DNA from: Streptomyces sp. GESEQ-4
Lineage (GTDB): Bacteria > Actinomycetota > Actinomycetes > Streptomycetales > Streptomycetaceae
Direction: 5' to 3'
Assembly (NCBI RefSeq): GCF_017948455.1
Contig: NZ_JAFFSU010000028.1
Location: forward strand, 45,494-109,493
Length of the DNA: 64,000 nucleotides
Positions 45,012-53,407 of this stretch are shown here, piece after piece. Every line of letters begins with the position of its first letter. The stretch's first letter is position 1. Under the pieces are notes generated by a model, which searched no databases, had not been told where the DNA came from, and saw only the letters and a list, made by a program, of their open reading frames with translations. The translations under genes and the position numbers were made by a program.

Positions 45012-46241
45012 ATGGCACCGTACGAATCCGACGACAGCACGACCGCCGGCGAGGTCGACGACCTTCGCGCCGGACGCCGTAAGGCCGCGCGGTACGTCGT
45101 TCCCGTCGCGGTGGTGGGCGTGGCGGCGGCGACCATCGGGCTCGTCCCGGCGATCGCCGACTCCGGCGACCCCGACCTGCCCAAGATCAGCGCGCAGCAA
45201 CTCATCGAGAAGATCGCCGCATCGGACGTGGAGCGGCTGTCCGGGACGGTGAAGATCAGCACGGACCTGGGGCTGCCGGACCTCGGCGGCCTGGAGAGCA
45301 GCCTGATGTCCGGGGCCACGCAGTCGGGCGAGGGCTCGTCCGCCGACCCGAGCTCCAAGCTCATGGAGCTGGCGTCCGGCACGCACACCGTGCGCGTCGC
45401 CGCCGACGGCCCGGACAAGCAGAAGCTCTCGCTGCTGCAGAACGCCGCCGAGTACAGCCTGATCCACAACGGCAAGGACGTCTGGGGCTACGACAGCGCG
45501 TCCAACGAGGTCTACCACGGCACCGCCTCCGAGAGCGCCGACGGGAAGACGAAGGAAGACGTTCCGACCACGCCCCAGGAGCTCGCCGAGGAGGCGCTGA
45601 AGTCGGTCGACGACACGACGTCCGTGACCGTCGACGGAACCGCGCAGATCGCGGGCCGGGACGCCTACCGGCTGCTCATCAAGCCGAAGGACTCCGGCTC
45701 CACGGTCGGTGCGATCACCGTCGGCGTGGACGCCAAGACCGGTCTGCCGCTGAAGTTCACGCTGACCCCGGCGAGCGGCGGCTCCGCCGTGGTGGACGCG
45801 GGCTTCACCCAGGTCACCTTCGCCAAGCCGGCCGCCTCGACCTTCGACTTCACCCCGCCCAAGGGTGCGAAGGTCACGGAGGAGGGCGACGTCGCGGCCG
45901 GGGAGCACGGCCGGGCTCCGGGCGGCTTCGGGGCCCCGGAGGACTTCAAGGCTCCGGACGAGAAGTCGGCGCCCGAGGGCGAGCCGAAGACCATAGGCGA
46001 GGGCTGGAACTCCATCGCGGTCATCGAGACCGGCGGCGAGGGCATGCCCTCCGGCTCCGAGGCCGGCGGCGAGTTCGGCGGCTTCCTCGACTCCCTCGGC
46101 GACAAGGTGACCGGCAAGTTCGGCGAGGGCACGGTCTTCAAGACCCGCCTGGTCAACGCGCTGATGACCGACGACGGCAAGGTCTACGTCGGCGCGGTCA
46201 CGAAGGACGCCCTGGTGAAGGCGGCCGACGCGGCCAAGTAA
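45012..46241 (+). CDS. LolA-like (DUF2092-type) membrane-anchored lipoprotein-carrier-fold protein
   Basis: This 409-residue protein has an N-terminal helix (YVVPVAVVGVAAATIGLVPA, residues ~28-47) that may be an anchor or uncleaved signal. It is followed by a LolA/LppX-like fold: ISAQQLIEKIAASDVERLSGTV, a WGYDSASNEVYH strand and AQIAGRDAYRLLIKPKD. A Gly/Glu-rich insert precedes the C-terminal strands. Such folds bind lipids or sense lipoproteins at the outer face of the membrane. GGAGG lies before the ATG. The two ABC exporter genes follow, and the three probably act together. Confidence 0.75.
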   Translation: MAPYESDDSTTAGEVDDLRAGRRKAARYVVPVAVVGVAAATIGLVPAIADSGDPDLPKISAQQLIEKIAASDVERLSGTVKISTDLGLPDLGGLESSLMSGATQSGEGSSADPSSKLMELASGTHTVRVAADGPDKQKLSLLQNAAEYSLIHNGKDVWGYDSASNEVYHGTASESADGKTKEDVPTTPQELAEEALKSVDDTTSVTVDGTAQIAGRDAYRLLIKPKDSGSTVGAITVGVDAKTGLPLKFTLTPASGGSAVVDAGFTQVTFAKPAASTFDFTPPKGAKVTEEGDVAAGEHGRAPGGFGAPEDFKAPDEKSAPEGEPKTIGEGWNSIAVIETGGEGMPSGSEAGGEFGGFLDSLGDKVTGKFGEGTVFKTRLVNALMTDDGKVYVGAVTKDALVKAADAAK

Positions 46242-46313
46242 CAGCCGTACGCGGAACACTCGTACGCGAAGTCACGCGAAGTACCGTACGCGTACGACGA
46301 ATCGAGGGAGCCG

Positions 46314-47288
46314 ATGGACGAGCCGCCCGCGACGGAGCCGGACACGGAGGGTGTGGGTGACGAGGTCATTCGCACCCGTGCGCTCACCAAGCGCTTCCGT
46401 GGAGGGCAGCTCGCCGTCGACGGTCTGGATCTGACCGTCCCGGCGGGCAGCGTCTTCGGCTTCCTCGGTCCGAACGGCTCCGGCAAGACCACCACCATCC
46501 GCATGCTGATGGGCCTCATCGAGCCGACCTCCGGCACGGCACGCGTGCTCGGACAGCCCATGCCCCGGGGTACGCGCGCCGTACTGCCGCACGTCGGCGC
46601 GCTGATCGAGGGGCCCGCGCTGTACGGCTTCCTCTCCGGCCGCGACAACCTCATCCGGTACGACGCCGCCGACCCGACCGCCGACCCGCGCACCCGGCGT
46701 GCACGCGTCGCGGCGGCGCTGGACCGGGTGGGCCTGACGGCAGCGGGGGGCAAGAAGGCGAAGGCGTACTCGCTCGGCATGAAGCAGCGGCTGGGTCTCG
46801 CCGCCGCCCTGCTCCAGCCCCGCCGTCTCCTCGTCCTCGACGAGCCGACGAACGGGCTCGATCCGCAGGGCATGCGTGAGATCCGTTCCCTGATCAGGGA
46901 GTTGGCCTCCGACGGCACGACAGTCTTCCTCTCCTCCCATCTGCTGGACGAGATCGAGCAGGTCTGCAGCCATGCCGCCGTGATGGCGCAGGGGCGGCTG
47001 ATCACACAGGGCGCGGTGGCGGACCTGGCGGCCGGGATGCGGGGCCGGCTGGTCGTCACCACCCCGGACGCGGGCGACGCGGCCCGGGTGCTCAAGGAGC
47101 AGGGCGCCTCGGACGTCACCGTCGAGGACGACCGGGTGACCGCGGAACCGCCCGAGCGTGATCTCGCCGAGGTGAACGCCGCGTTGGTGACGGCGGGGGT
47201 CCGGGTCCGCGGCTTCGGGGTCGAACGGGCTTCGCTGGAGGACGCGTTCGTGGCGCTGACGGGGGAGGGCTTCGATGTCGCGGGCTGA
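46314..47288 (+). CDS. ABC transporter ATP-binding protein
   Basis: This 324-residue ATPase has Walker A FLGPNGSGKTTTIRMLMGL, signature AYSLGMKQRLGLAAALL (LSGGQ-like, here YSLGMKQ), Walker B RLLVLDEPTNGLDPQGMR and the switch His in FLSSHLLDEIEQV. The acidic N-terminus (PPATEPDTEGVGDE) is an extra 20 residues. It belongs to the bacitracin/lantibiotic-type ABC-2 exporters. It overlaps the permease gene by 14 bases and follows the LolA-like gene by 72 bases. Confidence 0.9.
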   Translation: MDEPPATEPDTEGVGDEVIRTRALTKRFRGGQLAVDGLDLTVPAGSVFGFLGPNGSGKTTTIRMLMGLIEPTSGTARVLGQPMPRGTRAVLPHVGALIEGPALYGFLSGRDNLIRYDAADPTADPRTRRARVAAALDRVGLTAAGGKKAKAYSLGMKQRLGLAAALLQPRRLLVLDEPTNGLDPQGMREIRSLIRELASDGTTVFLSSHLLDEIEQVCSHAAVMAQGRLITQGAVADLAAGMRGRLVVTTPDAGDAARVLKEQGASDVTVEDDRVTAEPPERDLAEVNAALVTAGVRVRGFGVERASLEDAFVALTGEGFDVAG

Positions 47289-48174
47289 GGTGGTGGGGTC
47301 GAGCGAGGTCCAAGTGCCCCGGAAACAGAGCCCGTTGTGGACCCTCGGTCTCCTCCGCAGCGAACTGGTGACGACGTTCCGGCGCTGGCGCACGCTCGCG
47401 CTTCTCGGTGTGCTGGCGGCCGTACCCGTCCTGGTCGGCATCGCCGTCAAGATCGAGACGAGCGACGGCTCGGGGGTCGGCGGAGGCGGCGGCGGTGGTG
47501 AGGGGCCGGCCTTCATCTCGCAGATCACCAACAACGGCCTCTTCCTCGTCTTCACCGCGCTGGCCGCGACGCTCCCCTTCTTCCTGCCCATGGCCATCGG
47601 CGTCATCGCGGGCGACGCGATCGCCGGCGAGGCCAACGCGGGAACGCTGCGCTATCTGCTCGTCGCCCCGGCCGGCCGCACCCGCCTGCTGCTCACCAAG
47701 TACGCGACCACGATGGCGTTCTGCCTGGTGGCCACGCTGGTCGTCGCGGTCTCGGCGCTCACGGTCGGCGCGCTGCTCTTCCCGCTCGGCGACCTCACGA
47801 CGATCTCCGGAACCCAGATCGGCTTCACCGAGGGCCTGGGCCGAGCCCTGCTGATCGCGCTGGTCGTCGCCGCGTCACTGACGGGCGTGGCGGCCCTCGG
47901 CCTGTTCGTCTCCACGCTCACCAACAGCGGCATCGCGGCGATGGCGACGACGGTCGGTCTGCTGATCACCGTCCAGATCCTCGACCAGATACCGCAACTG
48001 CACGCACTCCAGCCGTACTTCTTCTCCCACTACTGGCTGTCGTTCGCCGACCTCATGCGGGACCCGATCTACTGGGACGACCTGGTGAAGAACCTCGGCC
48101 TGCAAGGCCTGTACGCCGCGGTGTTCGGGGCGGCCGCCTGGGCGCGGTTCACGACGAAGGACGTCACGGCGTAG
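47275..48174 (+). CDS. ABC-2 type transporter permease
   Basis: This 299-residue membrane protein has six helices. The first (ALLGVLAAVPVLVGIAVKI) is followed by a Gly-rich extracellular loop (SGVGGGGGGGEGPAF). Other helices include FTALAATLPFFLPMAIGVIA, and the GEANAGTLRYLLVAPAGRTR cytoplasmic loop is typical of ABC-2 permeases. It forms an exporter with the preceding ATPase. A 13-base tandem duplication begins exactly at its TAG stop. Confidence 0.9.
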   Translation: MSRAEVVGSSEVQVPRKQSPLWTLGLLRSELVTTFRRWRTLALLGVLAAVPVLVGIAVKIETSDGSGVGGGGGGGEGPAFISQITNNGLFLVFTALAATLPFFLPMAIGVIAGDAIAGEANAGTLRYLLVAPAGRTRLLLTKYATTMAFCLVATLVVAVSALTVGALLFPLGDLTTISGTQIGFTEGLGRALLIALVVAASLTGVAALGLFVSTLTNSGIAAMATTVGLLITVQILDQIPQLHALQPYFFSHYWLSFADLMRDPIYWDDLVKNLGLQGLYAAVFGAAAWARFTTKDVTA

Positions 48175-48197
48175 AAGTCGGCTGTAGAAGTCAGCTG
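48172..48197. repeat. 13-bp tandem duplication spanning two convergent stops
   Basis: TAGAAGTCGGCTG (48172-48184) is followed at once by TAGAAGTCAGCTG (48185-48197). The first copy begins with the stop codon of the ABC permease; the second contains the stop of the reductase gene on the other strand (TCA, 48191-48193). Confidence 0.7.
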
Positions 48198-48772
48198 TCG
48201 TACGGGAAGCGCGCGAGCGGTGCCTCCCGCGCGAAGAACGTCTTGGCGTGGGCGAGCGCCTCGGTGTCCTTCAGTACGTCACCGGGCTTGCTGCCGTTGC
48301 CGAGCAGGACGCCGCCGAAGCGCATCCCCATGTAGGCGGCCGAGTTGTTGAGGGTGCCGATCAGCGGGTCGGCGACCTCCCGCTCCTCGTGTGCGAGCGC
48401 GGTGACGCCCCAGAGGGCGCGCCCGGCCAGCGTCGCCTTGAAGTCGAGGCCGGGGGTGCGGAGCCAGCCCGCCCAGTAGTCGAGGTAGCGCTTGGTGGGG
48501 GCGGACACCGAGTACCAGTACAGCGGCGAGGCGATCACGATGTCCGTCGCCGAGAGCGTCGCGTCCAGCAGGAACCCCGTGTTGCCCTCCGTGGGGCGCA
48601 CATGGTCGCTGTCGTGCCGCAGATCCTCGTAGTCGGGCAGCGGACGAGCGGCGAGGTCGATCCACTCCTGCTCGACGTCCGCGGGCAACTGCTCGGCGGC
48701 TATGCGGGCCAGCAACTCGGTGTTGCCCTCACTGCGGCTGCTGCCCAGCAGGAACAGGAAACGGCGGCTCAT
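48191..48772 (-). CDS. NAD(P)H-dependent FMN oxidoreductase (flavodoxin-like)
   Basis: This 193-residue protein begins FLFLLGSSRSEGNTELLARI, the FMN-binding loop of flavodoxin-fold NAD(P)H reductases. It continues with DIVIASPLYWYSVSAPTKRYLDYW, where the SPLYW turn lines the isoalloxazine site. It probably reduces quinones or other electrophiles in the cytoplasm. The ATG at 48772 begins the homology. It is convergent with the ABC permease gene. The intergenic region upstream carries TGCGTACGCA (a 10-base palindrome) and the octamer repeat array. Confidence 0.85.
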   Translation of the reverse strand: MSRRFLFLLGSSRSEGNTELLARIAAEQLPADVEQEWIDLAARPLPDYEDLRHDSDHVRPTEGNTGFLLDATLSATDIVIASPLYWYSVSAPTKRYLDYWAGWLRTPGLDFKATLAGRALWGVTALAHEEREVADPLIGTLNNSAAYMGMRFGGVLLGNGSKPGDVLKDTEALAHAKTFFAREAPLARFPYDS

Positions 48773-48840
48773 GACATCCCCTACTTGGTCGGCGTGCGAC
48801 GGCTACTTGCGTACGCAGTATATGCGCACACATCTAAATG

Positions 48841-48888
48841 TCCATGGGTCCATGGGTCCATGAGTCCGTGGGTCCATGGGGCCATGTG
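48841..48888. repeat. Degenerate TCCATGGG octamer array, six copies
   Basis: Six head-to-tail octamers fill 48841-48888: TCCATGGG, TCCATGGG, TCCATGAG, TCCGTGGG, TCCATGGG, GCCATGTG. The array ends against the stop of the amidase gene (48889-48891) and lies about 70 bases upstream of the FMN reductase start. Confidence 0.8.
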
Positions 48889-50022
48889 TCACTTGTACGG
48901 TGCCGACCGCGCCCGCAATCCAGCTCGCCCCTCCGCCTCCCGCGCCACCCTCAGCAGCAACGCCTCCCGGCCGCGCGCCGCCACCAGCTGAAGCCCGACC
49001 GGGCAGCCGTCGGCGCCGAAACCGGCCGGGAGGCTGAGTGCCGGGTGGCCGCTGAGGTTGAACGCCCAGGTGAGCGCCGTGGAGTAGCGGTCGCCCGGGC
49101 CTTCGTGGCCATGCGGCGGGTTCGGGGTGGTCGGGGTGAGTAGCAGGTCCGCGTCCGCGAAGAGGGCGTCGAGGCGGCGGTCGTTCTCCGCGCGGAGGCG
49201 GTGGGCGGCGGTGAGGTCGGCGCCGGGGTTGCGGAGGGCGAGCCAGGCGGGGGCCGGGTCTTCGAGACGGAGGGTGGTTCGGACGGGGCGTACGACTCCG
49301 GTGTCCGCGAGGTGCTGGGCTGCCTTGCGGGCGATGGCGACGAGGTCCGGATCAGGGGCCGCGAAGCCGAGGTCGGGGGACCAGACGGCGTTCGGTGATG
49401 GCGGTGCTTCGGAATCCGATGGCTGGTCCCCGGCCATGATCCGCCAGTACGCCGCCGCATCCTCCGCGCACCGCGCCAGCACCCCGGCCGCCGTGAGCCC
49501 CGTACGGTCGGTGTTCGTCGTCTTCAAGCCGACGACCCCGCACCAGGCGGCGGGGATCCGCACCGACCCCGCCCCGTCGCTGCCGGTCGCCAGCGGCACC
49601 AGACCCGCGGCCACCGCGGCGGCGGAACCGGCGGAGGATCCGCCGGGGGTGCGGTCGGAGCGCCAGGGATTGACGGTACGGCCGTATGCACCAAGTCCCC
49701 AGGTCTGCCAGGGAGTTCCGGGCCCGGGAACGGACGTGGCGCCCACGGGGACACACCCGGCCTCGACCAGCGGAGCCGCCGTGCGCAGCCCGTGCCGCCG
49801 CCCCTTCACGCCGATCGGCACCCCGGCCAGCGGCAGCCGCTCGCCCGCGGCGACCCGTACGTCCACCTCGCCCGCCCGCCGCAGCGCCTCCTCGCCCCAC
49901 ACCTCGACGAAGGCGCACAGCTCGGGCTCGGTCTGCCGGATCCGTTCCAGCGACTCCGCTACGACATCGACGGCGCGCAGCGTCCCCGACCGTACGGCGG
50001 CGGCGATCTCGGTGGCGGTCAG
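48889..50022 (-). CDS. Amidase signature family enzyme with probable CTG start
   Basis: This 377-residue enzyme has the Ser-cisSer-Lys triad in context: Lys in LAGVPIGVKGRRHG, the cis-Ser in RTPGGSSAGSAAAVAAG, and the nucleophile Ser in GSDGAGSVRIPAAWCG. It hydrolyses an amide bond; the substrate is unknown. No ATG, GTG or TTG lies near the start of homology (TATEIAAAVRSG). A CTG at 50022-50020 overlaps the upstream stop as CTGA and has GGAGG nine bases before it, so CTG initiation by coupling is likely. The alternative GTG at 50112 would overlap the upstream gene by about 90 bases. Confidence 0.82.
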   Translation of the reverse strand: MTATEIAAAVRSGTLRAVDVVAESLERIRQTEPELCAFVEVWGEEALRRAGEVDVRVAAGERLPLAGVPIGVKGRRHGLRTAAPLVEAGCVPVGATSVPGPGTPWQTWGLGAYGRTVNPWRSDRTPGGSSAGSAAAVAAGLVPLATGSDGAGSVRIPAAWCGVVGLKTTNTDRTGLTAAGVLARCAEDAAAYWRIMAGDQPSDSEAPPSPNAVWSPDLGFAAPDPDLVAIARKAAQHLADTGVVRPVRTTLRLEDPAPAWLALRNPGADLTAAHRLRAENDRRLDALFADADLLLTPTTPNPPHGHEGPGDRYSTALTWAFNLSGHPALSLPAGFGADGCPVGLQLVAARGREALLLRVAREAEGRAGLRARSAPYK

Positions 50023-50522
50023 CGAGTCCTTACCTCCGTGAGCCGCGCCAGGGCCGCGGTCTCGCGCGGCGGCGTGCCGCTCAGGTCGCCCAGGCGCCAG
50101 CTCTGCACCCACGGCACGCGGTACACGTCGATCACCGACTCGATCACCTTGACCTGCCGGGCGAGCGGGCGGGGCAGCCGGCCGGGGGCGTCCGCGACGA
50201 GGACGACGGCGTCGAGGTCGAGTCCCTGCGGGGCCTCCCCGCGCCGGAAGACCTCCACGGCGTGCTGGGCGGACGCCAGGCCGGTCGCGTGGGTGCGGGC
50301 GACGAGCAGCACCGACCGCGGATCATCGGGGCCGGGCCAGTCACGTCCGCAGTCCTGGCCGCCGTAGACGCCGGCCAGCGTGGTGACGCCCGCCCCGCCG
50401 TGCGTGCCGACCCAGGAGAAGCGCCGGGCCGTGGCACCGGGATGCGCGGGGCCCTCCGGCTCCGTCACGGCCACCGGGCCGCGGAGCCAGATCTCCGGCC
50501 CCTGCTGCACATCCGTCCGCAT
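50019..50522 (-). CDS. Hypothetical protein with degenerate P-loop (DUF6668-like)
   Basis: This 167-residue protein contains FSWVGTHGGAGVTTLAGVYG. It looks like the ParA/MinD deviant Walker A (KGGxGKTT) in which the lysines are replaced (GGAGVTT), as in CpaE/TadZ-like receivers that do not hydrolyse ATP. A second segment, DLDAVVLVADAPGRLPRPL, resembles the switch region of that fold. It is coupled to the amidase downstream (four-base overlap). From memory it matches the family called DUF6668. The function is unknown. Confidence 0.68.
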   Translation of the reverse strand: MRTDVQQGPEIWLRGPVAVTEPEGPAHPGATARRFSWVGTHGGAGVTTLAGVYGGQDCGRDWPGPDDPRSVLLVARTHATGLASAQHAVEVFRRGEAPQGLDLDAVVLVADAPGRLPRPLARQVKVIESVIDVYRVPWVQSWRLGDLSGTPPRETAALARLTEVRTR

Positions 50523-50787
50523 GCCCCACTCCGTCCTCCCGAGCCGCCGATCACCCCGCCTGCGCCGGCTCCACGAAGGGGCGCGAGCTCTGGGACGAGG
50601 CTGTGACGCCCTGGTGACGTGGGAACCGGAGGCGAGCGGAGAGACTACTCAACAGTACGTGTACGACCGGATCTTGCTGTCGGGGGGCACGGAAGCGGAG
50701 ACCACGGGGCGGGGGGCACCATGGAAACCGAACCCGTAGCCGAACGCCCCGTCCGCGGACGACCCGACACATCCGAGTGAGGGAACG

Positions 50788-52296
50788 ATGTCTCGACTCA
50801 GCCGCGACAAGAAGCGGGAACAGAAGCACGCCGCCCAGCCGGCGGGCCCCGCGGTGGCCCCCATCGACGTCCACGTCCCCGTGGCGGGGCCGGGCGCGGG
50901 CACCGCATCGGTCGGCGGCGTCCCCGTCGTCCCCGCTCCCGGCGAGGAGCTCCAGCACACCGTCCTGAACCAACTCCATCGCATCGCCCTCGCCACCGGC
51001 CACCCCGTCCACGCCACCATCCACGACGAGCGCATCGGCTACGTCGTCCCGCTCCTGATGAACGGCGACGGCTCCACGCAGTTCACGGCGGAGCCGGTGC
51101 GGGTGGGAGTGGGGGCGGTGTCGGGTTCGCGTCCGGGGACGGGGACGGCAGTGGGTTCGGGGAGGACGGTGGGGGAGTCGCAGCCCATGCGGGAGGGCGT
51201 ATCCACGGGGGACGCCGCGCGAGGGCCGGCGCAGGGGGTCGTAGCCCCAGGAGGCGCACCCGCAGGGGACGTACCCGCAGTGGATGCCGTACGAGACGCC
51301 GTACCGCCGCCGCCTCCCCCTCCCGGTCCGCCCGCGCCGCCCCGCGACAGGTCCACGCACGTGCTGCGCGCCCTACCGGAATCGCAGCCGCAGCCGCAGG
51401 CGCAGGCGCCCCGCGACGCCGCCCCCACTTTCCGCCTGCGCGCCCTACCGGAATCGGTGCAGGACACCCCGCCCGGCACAGTCGCACCACCGATGGGTGA
51501 ATTCGGCCCGCCGCCCGCGATGGACGCGCCCCCGACCCCACCACCGACCCCGGACGCCCAGCCCCTCCCTCCTCAGGACGCCCAGCCCCTCCCTCCCCAA
51601 GACGCCCAGCCCCTCCCGCCCCCAGCCCTCAAGGACCCCACCCCCCTCCCTACCCCGACCTCCCCAACCCTCCCGCCCCACCACCACAAACCGCAGCCAC
51701 CCGTCGACGCGCCCTCGCCCTACACCTCCGCCCCCGACCTCGACCCTGAGGCCAAGCCGACCCCGCCCCGCGGGTTCGACGCGGTGGCTGAAGCGGTGCT
51801 GGGGGACGACCCGCTGGCCGGGGCGCATGGGGACGAGGGGGCTCAGCTCGCGGAGCCGGTCGCGCGGATCGGGGAGGCGGTCAAGGAAGGGCGGATCGAG
51901 TCGGCCGCGGAGTTGGCCGCGGAGACGGTGGCGGAGGCGTCGGGGACGCTGGGGCCGGACCACCCGGAAGTGCTGCGGCTGCGTGAACTCACCGCCTACA
52001 TCGCGTACTTGGCGGGCGACCCGGTCCACGCCTTCGGTCTCTCCCTCGACCTGGCCAGGATCCGCAGCCGGGCCCACGACGCGGAGGCCGCGTACGGCAA
52101 CGTGCAGAGCGCGGCGACCGCCTGGCGGGCGGTACGCGACCCGGAGCAGGGCCTGCTGCTGGGCCGGGACCTGATCGGCCTGTGGAGCGAACTCACCGCG
52201 GAGGACGGGCCCGCGGCCGAGGACATCGAGCAACTCGAGTCGGCCCGGGCGCGGATGGACCGGCTGGCCGAGCGCGCCCGGACCCTGAACTCCTGA
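50788..52296 (+). CDS. Hypothetical Pro-rich protein with TPR-like C-terminus
   Basis: This 502-residue protein has three parts. The N-terminal ~100 residues (EELQHTVLNQLHRIALATGH) are folded. A middle region of about 220 residues is dominated by Pro, with tandem DAQPLPPQ units near residues 258-281. The C-terminal ~170 residues are helical and TPR-like (LRLRELTAYIAYLAGDPVHA; AEAAYGNVQSAATAWRAV). GAGGGA precedes the ATG. It is divergent from the P-loop-like gene with a 265-base gap. The layout suggests a scaffold protein; the partner is unknown. Confidence 0.65.
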   Translation: MSRLSRDKKREQKHAAQPAGPAVAPIDVHVPVAGPGAGTASVGGVPVVPAPGEELQHTVLNQLHRIALATGHPVHATIHDERIGYVVPLLMNGDGSTQFTAEPVRVGVGAVSGSRPGTGTAVGSGRTVGESQPMREGVSTGDAARGPAQGVVAPGGAPAGDVPAVDAVRDAVPPPPPPPGPPAPPRDRSTHVLRALPESQPQPQAQAPRDAAPTFRLRALPESVQDTPPGTVAPPMGEFGPPPAMDAPPTPPPTPDAQPLPPQDAQPLPPQDAQPLPPPALKDPTPLPTPTSPTLPPHHHKPQPPVDAPSPYTSAPDLDPEAKPTPPRGFDAVAEAVLGDDPLAGAHGDEGAQLAEPVARIGEAVKEGRIESAAELAAETVAEASGTLGPDHPEVLRLRELTAYIAYLAGDPVHAFGLSLDLARIRSRAHDAEAAYGNVQSAATAWRAVRDPEQGLLLGRDLIGLWSELTAEDGPAAEDIEQLESARARMDRLAERARTLNS

Positions 52297-52323
52297 CCGG
52301 ACCTTGGACTCCTAATTGGACTT

Positions 52324-53268
52324 CTAAGAGGACAGCTCCCACACCGCGTGCGCGATGGCGTCGCTGTTCCGGTTCAGCGCGGTGTCGTCGATGTTGGACG
52401 TCGTGTCGCAGGAGGAGTGGTAGCAGCGGTCGAACGCCTGCCCCGACGTACCGCCCCACTTGGCCGCCTGCGCCGCCGTCTTGGCTCGGCTCGCGCCCGT
52501 GAACAGCCCGCCCACCGGCACGCCCGCGCTCTTGAACGGCGCGTGGTCGGAGCGGCCGTCGCCCTCGGTCTCTATCTCCGTGGGGACGCCGAGGCCGGTG
52601 AAGTAGTCCTTGAAGGTCTTCTCGATCGCCGGATCGTCGTCGTAGACGAAGTAGCCGGGGTTGGGCGAGCCGATCATGTCGAAGTTGAGATAGCCGCTGA
52701 TCTTCGCCCGGTTCGCCGAGGACAGGTTGTTGACGTAGTGGCGGGAGCCGACAAGGCCCAGCTCCTCCGCGCCCCACCAGGCGAACCGCAGATGCTTTGT
52801 GGGCTGATGGTTCGCGCGGGACACGGCCAGCGCGGTCTCCAGTACCGCCGCCGAGCCCGATCCGTTGTCGTTGATGCCGGCCCCTGAGGTGACGCTGTCG
52901 AGGTGCGAGCCGGCCATGACGACCTGGTTGGTGTCGCCGCCGGGCCAGTCCGCGATCAGGTTGTAGCCGGTGCGGCCGGAGGACGTGAACTGCTGGACGG
53001 TCGTGGTGTAACCGGCCGCGTCCAGCTTGGCCTTCACATAGTCGAGCGAGGCCTTGTAACCGGCCCGGCCGTGCGCACGGTTGCCGCCGTTGGCGGTGGC
53101 GATGGACTGGAGTTGGGCGAGGTGTGCCTTGACGTCGGCCACGGGGATGTCGGGGGCGGCGGCCACCGCGGGTGCGGGTGCCGCCCCGGCTATGGATCCG
53201 CCGACCAGGAGCGATGCGGCCGCGACGACGGCGGTGGCCGTGACGCGTCCGGGAACCGAGAGCTTCAT
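52324..53268 (-). CDS. Secreted M28 family aminopeptidase
   Basis: This 314-residue zinc peptidase is close to Streptomyces aminopeptidase S in length and motifs. It has a signal peptide (TATAVVAAASLLVGGSIAGA), zinc ligands in MAGSHLDSVTSGAGINDNGS, the catalytic Glu pair in FAWWGAEELGLVGSRHYV, DMIGSPN and a final zinc-binding His in FDRCYHSSCDT. It removes hydrophobic N-terminal residues outside the cell. The ATG at 53268 has GGAG about eight bases upstream; 30 further codons are open but show no signal-peptide character. It is convergent with the TPR-like gene. Confidence 0.88.
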   Translation of the reverse strand: MKLSVPGRVTATAVVAAASLLVGGSIAGAAPAPAVAAAPDIPVADVKAHLAQLQSIATANGGNRAHGRAGYKASLDYVKAKLDAAGYTTTVQQFTSSGRTGYNLIADWPGGDTNQVVMAGSHLDSVTSGAGINDNGSGSAAVLETALAVSRANHQPTKHLRFAWWGAEELGLVGSRHYVNNLSSANRAKISGYLNFDMIGSPNPGYFVYDDDPAIEKTFKDYFTGLGVPTEIETEGDGRSDHAPFKSAGVPVGGLFTGASRAKTAAQAAKWGGTSGQAFDRCYHSSCDTTSNIDDTALNRNSDAIAHAVWELSS

Positions 53269-53407
53269 GTGGGGGGCTCCGAATTCCTTGGGAATCACAG
53301 GGGATTCCACAGTGAATGGGGTGCCTGGATGGTGAAGCTCTGGCTGACGCTCCGTCAAGAGCGCTATCAGGACAAGTGTGTTCGCATATCGGGCGGCGGC
53401 GGGCGGA

